From VRUE01 sp963716245 (GTDB taxonomy: Bacteria; Actinomycetota; Thermoleophilia; Solirubrobacterales; 70-9): DNA of 64,000 nt. The position numbers were made by a program, and so were the translations under genes. Positions 27,006 to 35,299 of this stretch are shown piece after piece; the first letter of the stretch is position 1; each line of letters starts with the position of its first letter. The stretch spans positions 1,984,001-2,048,000 of the forward strand of contig OY970300.1 in NCBI GenBank assembly GCA_963716245.1, written 5' to 3'. The notes beneath the pieces were generated by a model. The model saw nothing but the letters and a program-made list of their open reading frames with translations. It was not told the origin of the DNA and did no database searches.

Positions 27006-27661
27006 CCGGGCATTGGGTCCGTGGGCGGGGGAACGGCATCGCCGGCATCGCGCCCGCCGCCCACCTCGTCGGCCGCATCGCGTGCCTCGGCGCCGAGTGC
27101 ATCGGCCGCATCGCGTCCCTCGACGCCGACGCCGTCTGCGTAAGCGAGGTGGCCGCCGAGGTGTCCGCCGACGGCCAGCGCCGCACCGCCGGCGAGGGCG
27201 AGCAGGCGACCGCCACGCCGACGGCGGCGGGCGAGGTAGGAGGCGCTGTAGAGGCCCAGCGCGGTGACGTTGGCGGCGGCGTGGACGACGCCGATGCGCC
27301 GCACGTCGGAGCGCTCGCCGGCGTTGTCCGCCCACTCGACCGCGCCGGTGACCGCGGTCGGCAGCGAGGCGAGTATTCCGGCGCCGATCAATCGGCGCGC
27401 CGCCTTCTCCGTGCCCCGACCGCCGACCAGGTCGAGCACCATCGCGCTCGTCCAAGTGCCGATCGGAATGTCCGTCGTCAGCGGGTGGAGAGCGTGCCCG
27501 AGGAAGGTGCCCCTGAGCGTGTCGTGAAGGCCGTCCGACGGGATCGCCCGTCGAGCGAGGTCGAGCACCCGCTGGGCGGGCGGGTCGAGCGCCTCGTTCT
27601 CGCCGAGCTCGGTGACGACGCGGTGCAGCGTCGCGCTCTGCATCTGTGCCCGTCTCTCCAT
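27002..27661 (-). CDS. DUF2231-like membrane protein
   Basis: A 219-aa membrane protein. The motif 'GTFLGHALHPLTTDIPIGTW' is the DUF2231 signature, followed by four predicted helices (about 65-180). The tail is Ala/Asp-rich with two near-repeats of 'A-R-D-A-A-D' and ends 'PPPTDPMPG'. Function unknown; in this family the conserved histidine and aspartate suggest a redox or heme role, which is only a suggestion. It lies 32 bp downstream of the FAD oxidoreductase start, on the same strand. Confidence 0.78.
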
Positions 27662-27693
27662 CTGTCAGGCCCGACTACCCGACCGGGCGGGCC

Positions 27694-29328
27694 TCAACCG
27701 CTCCGGCCGCCCAGCCGTTTCGCCGCGGCGGCGAGTCCGATCCCGACCGGGACCGCGACCGAGGCGCCGCGCCGGGCGCGATCCCAGCCGAGCGCTGCGC
27801 GGGCGCCGTTCGCCCCGGGGGCGCCGTGGACGCCGCCGCCGGGATGGATCGCCGAGGAGCAGAGGTAGAGGCGCCTGACCGGGGTCTCCGGCCGTCCCCA
27901 GCCGAGCACGGGCCGGAAGACGAGCTGCTGGTGGATCTGCGAGGTGCCGCCGTTGAGCGCGCCGTTGACGAGGTTACGGTTCTCCTGCTGCAGCTCGTGC
28001 GGGCCGAAGACGTGGCGGCGGCGGATCGTCGAGCGGAAGCCCGGCGCCAGCCGCTCGACCTCGCCCTCGACCCGGTCGGCGAAGGCCCCGAGCTCGCTCT
28101 CGTTCCAGCGCCCGCTCAGCTGCCCCGCGGAATCGCCGGCGCAGCGCTGGGGCACGTGCGTGTAGGCCCAGGCGACCTCCTTGCCTGGCGGCATGCGGGT
28201 CTCGTCCACGCAGGCGTACTGGCCGAGCACGAGGTAGGGGTGGGCGGGGATCAGGTGCATCGCCAGGTCGGCGCAATGGCGGGTCAGGTAGTCCATGTCG
28301 TCGGCGACGTGGACGGTCCCCGCCCGGCCGGCCGCGGGGGCGTTCCAGGGGATCGGCCGCTCCAGCGACCAGTCGACCTTGACCGTGGCGCTGTCGAACT
28401 GGAAGCTGCGCAGGTCGGCGCGGATGCGGTCCGGGACCGCCTCGGCCAGGAGCAGCTCGCGGTAGAGCTGCGGCGCGTCGACGTCGGCGAGCACGGCTCG
28501 GCGCGCTCCGATCTCCGCCCCGCCGACGAGCCGGACGCCGTCCGCCCGGCCCGAGCGGACGAGCACGCGCTCGACCCGCTCGCCGCAGCGCACCTCCCCT
28601 CCCCGGCTCTCGAGCCGCCGCAGCAGCGCCTCGACCAGCCGGCCGGCGCCGCCCTCGGGAACGGGGAAGCCGACCTGCTGGCCGAGCGAGGCGAGGACCC
28701 AGCCGTAGAAGGCCGACGGCGGAAGCTCCGGCGCCAGGTCGGCGTGCAGCGCGTTGCCGGCGAGCAGGCGCCCGCCGCCGGCACCCGCGAAGGCCTCTTC
28801 GGCGTGGCGCCGCACCCCCATCACGCTCATCCGCGCCATCCGCAGGCTGCCCTGGGGGCCGAGCTTGGCGGCCAGGCGGGCGGCAGGGCGCAGCGGCGGG
28901 AAGCCGCCGGTCAGCATCCCCATCACCTCGGCGTCGACCCGCTGCCAGAGCCCGTAGAGGCGGCGCCACTCGTCGCCGTCGCCGGGGGCGAAGGCGTCGA
29001 GCGAGGCCGCCGTCTCGTCGAGGTCGGTCGAGAGGACGGGGCAGGTGCCGTCCTCGGCGGGATGGGCGACGGCGAGGGCGCTCCGGCGCCAGCGCAGGCC
29101 GTGGTCTTCGAGCCCCAGCCCGCGCAGGGGGGACCGCGCCGCGGCGAGCGGGTAGAAGGCGCTGAAGAGGTCGCTGACGAACCCCGGCTCGGTCAGCTCG
29201 CCGGACTTGACCGCACCGCCGGGGCGGTCCTGCTCCTCCAGCACCAGCACGTCCCAGCCGGCGTCGGCGAGGACGTTGGCGGCCACGAGCCCGTTCGGGC
29301 CCGCCCCGATGACCACGGCGTCGGGCAC
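27694..29328 (-). CDS. FAD-dependent oxidoreductase, CrtI/PYROXD2-like
   Basis: A 544-aa flavoprotein. The N-terminal Rossmann motif is 'VVIGAGPNGLVAANVLADAG', with E31 as ribose ligand and 'RPGGAVKSGE' after it. The C-terminal FAD signature is 'LYLCSSAIHPGGGVHGAPG' followed by 'NGARAALG', as in phytoene-desaturase-like NAD(P)/FAD oxidoreductases. The substrate is unknown, and no carotenoid genes are present. The SRPBCC gene ends 6 bp upstream, so the pair forms an operon. Confidence 0.87.
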   Translation of the reverse strand: MPDAVVIGAGPNGLVAANVLADAGWDVLVLEEQDRPGGAVKSGELTEPGFVSDLFSAFYPLAAARSPLRGLGLEDHGLRWRRSALAVAHPAEDGTCPVLSTDLDETAASLDAFAPGDGDEWRRLYGLWQRVDAEVMGMLTGGFPPLRPAARLAAKLGPQGSLRMARMSVMGVRRHAEEAFAGAGGGRLLAGNALHADLAPELPPSAFYGWVLASLGQQVGFPVPEGGAGRLVEALLRRLESRGGEVRCGERVERVLVRSGRADGVRLVGGAEIGARRAVLADVDAPQLYRELLLAEAVPDRIRADLRSFQFDSATVKVDWSLERPIPWNAPAAGRAGTVHVADDMDYLTRHCADLAMHLIPAHPYLVLGQYACVDETRMPPGKEVAWAYTHVPQRCAGDSAGQLSGRWNESELGAFADRVEGEVERLAPGFRSTIRRRHVFGPHELQQENRNLVNGALNGGTSQIHQQLVFRPVLGWGRPETPVRRLYLCSSAIHPGGGVHGAPGANGARAALGWDRARRGASVAVPVGIGLAAAAKRLGGRSG

Positions 29329-29334
29329 GGCGGC

Positions 29335-30273
29335 TCAGCGCTCGAGTCGGGAGAAGGCGGCGTGGGTGACGAGGGCGAAGACGGCGTGGTGGCCGATCGT
29401 GCGGGCGACGTCCGCGGGCGTCCAGCGCCACGGCGGCGGGGCCAGCCCCATCGCGGGCACGACCGCCGCGTCGGGGGCCGCGGCCATCCCGTACAGCAGC
29501 GGCATCCGCAGCCGGCGCGGCAGGCCGGCCGAGGCGAGCGCGCCCCACGCCCCTCCGGTCAGCCCGGAGACGGCGAAGTGGGCCGTCGTCGTCACCCGCC
29601 GCTCACCCGTGTCGCCGAGCTTGCGTATTCCGAAGATCCGTTCGATCGCCCGCGCGGGCACCGTGCTCGGCTCGCGCCGGGTGAGCCGCATCTCGGCGAC
29701 CGTCGAGGCGCTCATCGCGACGCCGCCGAGCAGACCGGCGACGAACCCGCGGCCGAGGCCGGCAGCCGGCTCGGCGCGACGCGCCGCGGAGCGAGCGGCC
29801 GTGTCCGTGCCCTCGGCGGGGGGCTGCTCGACCTGCGTCGGGGGGATCGGAACCGCGCCCTCGGCGAGCTCCTTGAGCCGGTTGACCGAGGTCTCGTTTC
29901 GCGCCCGCAGCAAGCGGTCCGCGACCGGGTTGAAGAGGACTCGCGTGACGCGGTCCGCGGGCTCCTCCTCGAGCCGCACGCGGCTGCCGCGATCCTCCGG
30001 CTGCATGGTCACCGTCACGAAGGCCGTCCCGAACGGCCTCGCCCGGGCGCGCAGGCGCAGGCGCCGGTTCGGCTCGACCTCCTCGACGACCGTGTGGTCC
30101 TCGAGCCCGCCGGCCACGGTGTGGTGGAACCTGGCGCCCTCCGCCGGCCACTGGGGGTCGGCGGCCCTGATCTCGCGCGAGCCGACGACCCAGTAGGCAT
30201 AGGAGCGGGGGTCGCTGAGCACCTCGAAGCAGCGCTCGGGTGGGGCGTCGACATGGGTCTCTACCACCGCCAT
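29335..30273 (-). CDS. SRPBCC domain protein with C-terminal membrane region
   Basis: A 312-aa protein. Residues 1-145 form a START-like SRPBCC (polyketide cyclase/CoxG) fold ('VVETHVDAPPERCFEVLSDP'), which binds hydrophobic ligands. After a linker, residues about 175-310 carry hydrophobic helices ('GRGFVAGLLGGVAMSAST', 'LLYGMAAAPDAAVVPAMGLA'). This lipid-binding plus membrane arrangement, next to an FAD oxidoreductase, suggests handling of a lipophilic substrate. That is inference from context. It is divergent from the SDR gene. Confidence 0.78.
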   Translation of the reverse strand: MAVVETHVDAPPERCFEVLSDPRSYAYWVVGSREIRAADPQWPAEGARFHHTVAGGLEDHTVVEEVEPNRRLRLRARARPFGTAFVTVTMQPEDRGSRVRLEEEPADRVTRVLFNPVADRLLRARNETSVNRLKELAEGAVPIPPTQVEQPPAEGTDTAARSAARRAEPAAGLGRGFVAGLLGGVAMSASTVAEMRLTRREPSTVPARAIERIFGIRKLGDTGERRVTTTAHFAVSGLTGGAWGALASAGLPRRLRMPLLYGMAAAPDAAVVPAMGLAPPPWRWTPADVARTIGHHAVFALVTHAAFSRLER

Positions 30274-30332
30274 GGCACCCGCCTACCCGCGGCGCGGCGC
30301 CTGACTAACCAGCCCGCCGGGTAGCGGGGAAC

Positions 30333-31241
30333 ATGAGCGGCGAGCGAGTCCTGATCACCGGCGGAACCAGCGGTATCGGCCTCGCCGCGGCGCTTCGCTT
30401 CGCCCGCCGCGGGGCGCGCGTCGCCGTGATCGCACGCAGCACGGTCGGCCTGGACGCCACCCGCGAGCAGACCGCGGGGGCGGGCTCGGAGTGCCTCGCC
30501 TACGCCGCCGACGTCACGGATCGGGCGGCGCTGAGCCGGGCGGTCGCGGGCGCGGCGGCCGCGCTCGGCGGTCTCGACGTCGCGGTGGTGAACGTGGGCG
30601 TGTCGACCTACGGCCGCTTCCGCGACACCTCGCCGCGCGACTTCGACCGCGTGGTCGAGGTGACCTTCCGCGGCGCCGTCGACACCGTCCGCGAGGTCGT
30701 GCCGCACCTGGAGCGGAGCGGCGGCTCGCTCGTCGTCGTCGGGTCGGTGGGCGGCGAGATCCCGCTGCCGAGGATGTCCGCCTACACCGCCTCCAAGCAC
30801 GCCCTCCGGGGCTTCGTCGACGCGCTGCGGATCGAGCTGCGCGCCGAGCGGTCCCCGGTCGCCGTCGCGCTGGTCGAGCCGGGGCCGGTCGACACGCCGT
30901 TCTGGCGCAACGTCGCCAGCGCCGACGACCTGCTGCCCCCCGCGATCCCGTTCGTCTACGGCCCCGAGGACGTGGCGATGGCGATTGAGCGCAGCGCCAC
31001 GCGGCGCGTGCCCCGCTCAACCGTCGGCGCCACCTGGACGCTGGGGCGGCTCGCATACCTCGCGGCCCGGCCGCTGGCCGAGCGCGTCCTGGCGGGTCTG
31101 CTGCGGCTGGTCGAGCGCAGGTCGGCGCACGGTCGCGGCCGGGCGGCGATCTGGAACCCGAGCGGCGCCGGCGAGCTGCGCACCGGCCTGCGACTGAGGC
31201 GCAGCCTGCTGGTCCGCTTCAGGAGCCGTGCGAGGGCCTAG
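30333..31241 (+). CDS. Short-chain dehydrogenase/reductase (SDR)
   Basis: A 302-aa NAD(P)-dependent oxidoreductase. The cofactor motif is 'TGGTSGIG' (10-17), the structural 'N-V-G' replaces NAG, and the catalytic Ser and 'YTASK' are present (S-V-G-G-E-I-P then Y-T-A-S-K). About 50 basic residues follow the usual SDR C-terminus. The substrate is unknown. The ATG at 30333 stands alone, divergent from the SRPBCC gene, and the two may share a pathway with the FAD oxidoreductase. Its stop overlaps that of the small convergent gene. Confidence 0.9.
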   Translation: MSGERVLITGGTSGIGLAAALRFARRGARVAVIARSTVGLDATREQTAGAGSECLAYAADVTDRAALSRAVAGAAAALGGLDVAVVNVGVSTYGRFRDTSPRDFDRVVEVTFRGAVDTVREVVPHLERSGGSLVVVGSVGGEIPLPRMSAYTASKHALRGFVDALRIELRAERSPVAVALVEPGPVDTPFWRNVASADDLLPPAIPFVYGPEDVAMAIERSATRRVPRSTVGATWTLGRLAYLAARPLAERVLAGLLRLVERRSAHGRGRAAIWNPSGAGELRTGLRLRRSLLVRFRSRARA

Positions 31242-31345
31242 CCGAACTCGATCACGCCGAGGAGGAGCAGCAGGACCAGGGTGACGATTGCCGAGACGAG
31301 CAGCGAGCCGCCGCAGCCGAGCCGATTGGAGAAGAAGAGGAACAA
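31238..31345 (-). CDS. Small single-helix membrane protein, 35 aa
   Basis: From a TTG at 31345 the frame reads a short N-terminus ('FFSNRLGCGGS') and one hydrophobic helix ('LLVSAIVTLVLLLLLGVIEFG'). I recall similar 'SNRLGC-GS' mini-proteins from actinobacteria. The frame is the same as that of the DUF2071 gene and begins three codons after its TAG stop. No clear ribosome site is seen, so it may depend on reinitiation or read-through. Its stop overlaps the SDR stop by 2 bp. Confidence 0.5.
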   Translation of the reverse strand: MFLFFSNRLGCGGSLLVSAIVTLVLLLLLGVIEFG

Positions 31346-31354
31346 GCTGGTGGA

Positions 31355-32137
31355 CTACCCGGTCGCGCCGGCGGCTATCTCGTGCGGCCAGATGACCACG
31401 TCCTGGCGGCGGGCCAGGTGCAGGAGCGGCTCGCCCTCCAGGTCGATCCCGAACGGCGCGGTCATCGTGTTCTCCCCGATCTCCGCCTCCGCCTGCCGCA
31501 GCTCCCACGGCGGGTGGTGGATCTCGGCGCGGAGCACGCGGCGCCGCTCGTCGAGCGTGTAGGCGCAGTATCGCTCGACCAGCTTCCACTCGAGGCTGTC
31601 CGGTGCCGCCCGGAACGGCTCGCCCGTCGCCGCGTAGGTCGCGCGGAAGCGGGCCGGCGGGCCCGAGTCGGGATCGCGCTCGCTGCGGTACTCGACCTCC
31701 TCCGCCCCCCGCCGCACCGTCATCTGGGCGTGGAAGTACGGGAACCGGTACGTGTGGCGGGCGGCCGCGACGGCCAAGCGGCTGCCCGCGTCGAGGCTGA
31801 GGAACCAGATCCCGGGCTTGCCGCCGACGGTGACGTAGGTGCGGACGTTGAGCTCGGGGAACGCCGAGACGACCGGCGCCGGCAGCGTCAGCCGCAGGCG
31901 CAGCGCTCGCACCTCGAACGGAGTGACGCCGATCCAGGCGCTGCCGTCGATCGTCTCCGGGGTCAGTCCCGGCGGCAGGAGCCCGCGCAGCTGGGCGGGG
32001 TCGACCCGCCAGTGCGCGAACAGCAGGTCGAGCCAGCTCTGCCCCATCAGCCAGCGGCGCTCGGGCAGCGGCCACGGCCGGTGGTCGGTCGTCCCGGTCG
32101 ACCTTCCCTGGCGCGCGGCGGCGATGAGATCCCGCAC
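31355..32137 (-). CDS. DUF2071 (YqjF-like) family protein
   Basis: A 260-aa protein of unknown function. 'PWPLPERRWLMGQSWLDLLF' near the N-terminus, 'IGVTPFEVRALRLR', 'FPELNVRTYVTVGGKPGIWF' and 'YRFPYFHAQM' are family blocks. The start is put at the GTG at 32137, because the frame further upstream has no family similarity; an ATG at 32047 would remove a conserved block. It follows the 41-aa membrane gene by 20 bp. Confidence 0.82.
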   Translation of the reverse strand: MRDLIAAARQGRSTGTTDHRPWPLPERRWLMGQSWLDLLFAHWRVDPAQLRGLLPPGLTPETIDGSAWIGVTPFEVRALRLRLTLPAPVVSAFPELNVRTYVTVGGKPGIWFLSLDAGSRLAVAAARHTYRFPYFHAQMTVRRGAEEVEYRSERDPDSGPPARFRATYAATGEPFRAAPDSLEWKLVERYCAYTLDERRRVLRAEIHHPPWELRQAEAEIGENTMTAPFGIDLEGEPLLHLARRQDVVIWPHEIAAGATG

Positions 32138-32157
32138 CGGCGCCGCCGGCGAGAGCA

Positions 32158-32283
32158 CTAGTCGCGCCGCCGGCGCTCGGAGACGACCGTCCAGACGATC
32201 GAGCCGAGCACGATCAGGATCGGCGGCAGGTAGAGCACCCACAGGTAGTGGCTGACGTGGGCGAGCGGCAGCAGCGTCGCCAT
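32158..32283 (-). CDS. Small membrane protein, 41 aa
   Basis: The ATG at 32283 encodes a short N-terminus, one transmembrane helix ('LYLPPILIVLGSIVWTVV') and a basic end 'SERRRRD'. The basic cytosolic tail fits a type N-out topology. It precedes the DUF2071 gene by 20 bp on the same strand. Small single-pass proteins of this kind are common but uncharacterised. Confidence 0.55.
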   Translation of the reverse strand: MATLLPLAHVSHYLWVLYLPPILIVLGSIVWTVVSERRRRD

Positions 32284-32323
32284 CTCGGCCTCAGTATGCC
32301 CGAGCGCCCGCCGCGCGAAACGA

Positions 32324-32379
32324 CGGGACGTGCCGCCTGTTGCGTGCCCTATGTGACACCGAACAGGCGGCACGTCCCG
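32324..32379. repeat. Palindromic repeat family, copy 2
   Basis: Perfect 18-bp arms CGGGACGTGCCGCCTGTT / AACAGGCGGCACGTCCCG flank a 20-nt centre containing CCCTATGTG. It lies between the stop of the 464-aa membrane gene (32393) and the start of the 41-aa gene, where it could also terminate transcription. Confidence 0.75.
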
Positions 32380-32392
32380 CGGGTGCACGCCG

Positions 32393-33787
32393 CTACGAGT
32401 TGGCGACCGAGAGCAGGTACAGGCCGAGGGAGGTGAACGCGACCATCACGGCCAGCATCCAGTACTGGGAGCGGGCCGCCTGGCGGTAGTCCCCCCAGTA
32501 GGCGGTGGCGCGGTCGTGGGCGAGCGTCAGGCCGATCGCGTGGCCGACGACGAGCGCGCCGACCTGGACGTACCAGATCGCATTGGCGCTGAGGATGCCG
32601 AAGTCGATCCCCCCCGAGGCGGTGCCGAAGAGGTCCGTGGTCGCGGTCCCCAACGGGTCGGAGAGCAGGTAGGTGAACTGCGCCTGCTCCTGGAAGACGA
32701 AGAGGCTGAAGTAGTGGGCGACGAGGTATGCGAGGGCGATCGGGATCAGCGTGTGGGCGAAGCCCGAGCGCAGCCGCCGCTTCGACGGCGCCCCGCCGAC
32801 GCTCGACATGCCGCGGACGCCGATCGAGTAGACGAGCCCGATCGCGGCGATGCAGAGGAACATGAAGGCGGTGTCGGCGAGGCGGAGCGCGGCCACCTGC
32901 CCCAGGCCCGCGTCGCGGAGCCACTCGAAGACGCTCTCGATCGTCCCCTGGAGCGCGCCCTCCTGCGCCCCGTCGAAGCTCGTCGTCCCGATCGAGGCGA
33001 TCACGACGGCGGCGGAGCCGGGCAGCGCGGCCCAGCGGGTGGCGGCGGCGAACGGCCTGCGAAAGCCGAGCCGGCCGTCCTTCGCCCCGAACATGCCGAG
33101 GCTGGCGAACATGCCGAAGTAGACCGAGAAGACCTCGCCCCGCTCGCACCATTTCTCGACCCCGAAGAGGGCCATCATCGCCAGCGTGTAGCCGCTGTAG
33201 ACGAGCGCGGCGACGGCGGTGGTGTCGGGCGCGAGGCCGACCGCGACGCCCCCGCTCGGGCCGTAGACGATCTCCAGCCAGACGAAGGCGACCAGGCCGA
33301 CCGCGGCCGGCCAGCGGCCGAGCGCCTCGGGATAGGCGAGGTGGGCGGGTCGCTGGCCGGCCAGCGCCGCGAAGGTCCCCCCCACCGCCCGTCCCACCGC
33401 GCGCCACGGGTTGAAGGCGCGGAAGACGTCCCCGAGGATCGTGCTGAGCACCGGGAACCCGAGCCAGACGGTGACGAAGACAAAGGTGAGGGCGAAGTTC
33501 CGGTCGGGCGCTTCGGTGCCGCGCAGGCCGGCGTAGACGGCGACGCCGAGCAGGAAGACGCCGATCGCCCCGCAGATGATCTGCGCGGGAAGGCCGAGCA
33601 GGGAGCGCGAGAGCCCCGCCCCGAGCGGGCGCCAGCGGTCGTCCTCGAAGCGGGGCTCGCGCCAGGCGACCGAGAGGGCGAAGAAGGAGACGATCAGGAC
33701 GATCGACGCTCCCCAGGCGAACAGCCACTCGGGGATCGGCAGGTCCTGGCGCCCGACCAGCGCGTGGGCGTACGGCAGCAGACTCAC
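32393..33787 (-). CDS. Polytopic membrane protein of unknown function
   Basis: A 464-aa protein with about ten to twelve predicted helices and almost no soluble part. It begins at a GTG (33785-33787) overlapping the stop of the cupredoxin-like gene (GTGA), so the two are made together. Conserved-looking polar residues in the membrane include 'FRAFNPWRAVGRA' and 'VEKWCERGEVFSVYFGMFA', and a histidine-bearing helix 'LAYLVAHYFSLFVFQEQ'. It is not a recognised transporter family to me. Coupling with an exported beta-sandwich domain suggests a metal or redox-related membrane complex (inference). Confidence 0.75.
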   Translation of the reverse strand: MSLLPYAHALVGRQDLPIPEWLFAWGASIVLIVSFFALSVAWREPRFEDDRWRPLGAGLSRSLLGLPAQIICGAIGVFLLGVAVYAGLRGTEAPDRNFALTFVFVTVWLGFPVLSTILGDVFRAFNPWRAVGRAVGGTFAALAGQRPAHLAYPEALGRWPAAVGLVAFVWLEIVYGPSGGVAVGLAPDTTAVAALVYSGYTLAMMALFGVEKWCERGEVFSVYFGMFASLGMFGAKDGRLGFRRPFAAATRWAALPGSAAVVIASIGTTSFDGAQEGALQGTIESVFEWLRDAGLGQVAALRLADTAFMFLCIAAIGLVYSIGVRGMSSVGGAPSKRRLRSGFAHTLIPIALAYLVAHYFSLFVFQEQAQFTYLLSDPLGTATTDLFGTASGGIDFGILSANAIWYVQVGALVVGHAIGLTLAHDRATAYWGDYRQAARSQYWMLAVMVAFTSLGLYLLSVANS

Positions 33788-34221
33788 GGTTCGATTCTCA
33801 GCTCCGCGACCTGCTCGCCGCTTGCGTGTAGCTCCGCCTCGAAGACGCCTTCGAGCGTGGCGGGGAACTCGATCAGGACGGGACGACCGGCCGGAAGCTC
33901 CCTCTCCACGTCGTAGCCGTGGACGTGCAGCTCGTCGGCGCGGTTCGAGCGGACCTGGAAGCGGACCCGCTCGCCGGCCTCGAACTCGAGCTCGGCGACG
34001 CCGTCGACCGGCTTTCCGTTCCTGACGACGACCGCCGGGATGGACGGCTCGACCGGCTTGGCGGTGCCTTCGCCGGTCGACTTCGAGTCGACCCGGCCGG
34101 CCGGCGCCCCGCCATCGCCGCCGCCGCCGCTGTCGTCCTCCCCTTTCAGCGCGATCAGCAGCACCGCGGCCGCGATCACGGCCGCCGCCCCGAAGGCGAC
34201 TCGTCCCAGATTCGATTGCAT
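33784..34221 (-). CDS. Membrane-anchored cupredoxin-like protein without a type 1 copper site
   Basis: A 145-aa protein. Residues 8-25 form a signal anchor, followed by a glycine-rich linker and, from about 60, a small beta-sandwich with 'FEAGERVRFQVRSNRADELH' then 'VHGYD', the pattern of EfeO/cupredoxin-type domains. It contains no cysteine and, after the start, no methionine, so the standard His2-Cys-Met copper centre cannot form. Histidines in 'HVHGYD' and 'ELHASG' could still bind metal. Its stop overlaps the start of the polytopic membrane protein. Confidence 0.72.
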   Translation of the reverse strand: MQSNLGRVAFGAAAVIAAAVLLIALKGEDDSGGGGDGGAPAGRVDSKSTGEGTAKPVEPSIPAVVVRNGKPVDGVAELEFEAGERVRFQVRSNRADELHVHGYDVERELPAGRPVLIEFPATLEGVFEAELHASGEQVAELRIEP

Positions 34222-34300
34222 GCTCGCTCCTTCGCTCGTGGCACGGGCAGCCCGTGCCGGGTGGACTGGCGGCCACTCGCCGGCGGCCGCGGGTCGGTCG

Positions 34301-34618
34301 CTAGGGGGTGAGCGGTGGCGGGCGCTCCGCCCGGCCGAAGGCGATCAGGAGGCCGCCCGAGGCCGCGAACGACCACGGGCGGACAGGCCGGCGCTGCCGC
34401 GCGACCGGTCGCCTGCCGCGCCGCGAGGCGAGCCGCTCGGCGAGACGCACGATGGCGTCGCAGCCGGGATAGACGCCGCAGAGAAGCGATGTGACGAGGA
34501 CGAGGAGCGGAACGGCCGGCAGCAGGAATACGAGCAGGCCGGCCGCGTGGGCCGCGAGCAGCAGGGCGCCGCTCGCGGCGAGCGGTACGGCGGTGCGGGC
34601 GGCGTTACGCCGTGACAC
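34301..34618 (-). CDS. Small membrane protein, 105 aa
   Basis: Two closely spaced hydrophobic helices lie at about 10-50, followed by a basic stretch and a third weaker hydrophobic segment ('WSFAASGGLLIAFG'). The start is a GTG at 34618 that lies inside the 3' end of the PqqC-like gene (14-bp overlap). No family is recognised. The continuous same-strand order with the cupredoxin-like pair suggests one transcription unit. Confidence 0.55.
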   Translation of the reverse strand: MSRRNAARTAVPLAASGALLLAAHAAGLLVFLLPAVPLLVLVTSLLCGVYPGCDAIVRLAERLASRRGRRPVARQRRPVRPWSFAASGGLLIAFGRAERPPPLTP

Positions 34619-35225
34619 CGTCCAGCAACCGCCAGTTCGCCTCGAAGGCCGATTCGGCAGCGGCGACGAGAGCGTCGGGGTCGGCGCCGGCGAGATGCGC
34701 CTCGATCAGAGAGCGCCCCTCGGAGGCGTGCTCGACGTCGGCCTTCTCGTGGACCCGGAAGTACTCGTTGCCCGGGCCGTCGCCGATGCCGTAGTGCTCG
34801 GCCAGCCCCTCGCGCTTGGTCTGCGAGATCGCCGGCTGGCCGCTCTCGATCGCGTAGAGGCGGACGAGCTGGGAGAGGCGATCGTCGGCGGTCGTCCAGG
34901 AGTCGACGCACTCCATGGTCTCCGCCGTGGGCACCGCGGCGACCTCGCCGCCGACGGCCTCGACGAAGCCGTCCCAGAGGGCGATGTGGGCCGCCTCCTC
35001 CTCCGCGTGGCGGCGCAGCTCGGCGCGCTCGGCCTCGGGGGCCGACTCGGCGACGGAGGCGCTGAGGCGGGCGATCGCGGCGGTGGCGTGCCGGTACTGG
35101 CCCGAGTAGGCGGCCAGCTCCTCGCGGCTCAGCTCGCCGGCCGACCAGCGCTGGTAGAAGGGGTGCTCGAGCACGTTCCAGCGGGCGCGGGCCTGCTCGA
35201 TCTTCTGCCAGACGTCGTTGCTCAC
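34605..35225 (-). CDS. PqqC/TenA/CADD-like iron-dependent oxidase
   Basis: A 206-aa helical protein of the heme-oxygenase-like di-metal superfamily. 'EHPFYQRWSAGELSREELAA' and 'YSGQYRHATAAIARL' are typical N-terminal blocks. Possible metal ligands are E127 ('YAIESGQ'), H159, D163 and H166 ('FRVHEKADVEHA'), with H73/E77/H80 on the other side. Chlamydial CADD and relatives in this superfamily make p-aminobenzoate; a role here is not determined. The GTG at 35225 has a perfect AAGGAGG 6 nt upstream, which decides the start. Confidence 0.82.
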   Translation of the reverse strand: MSNDVWQKIEQARARWNVLEHPFYQRWSAGELSREELAAYSGQYRHATAAIARLSASVAESAPEAERAELRRHAEEEAAHIALWDGFVEAVGGEVAAVPTAETMECVDSWTTADDRLSQLVRLYAIESGQPAISQTKREGLAEHYGIGDGPGNEYFRVHEKADVEHASEGRSLIEAHLAGADPDALVAAAESAFEANWRLLDGVTA

Positions 35226-35299
35226 GGATGCCTCCTTGGTTCGCCGATGGTGGACCGGGCGCTCAGGATAACGTCCGCCCGGATGGAGGCCCGCCCCTG

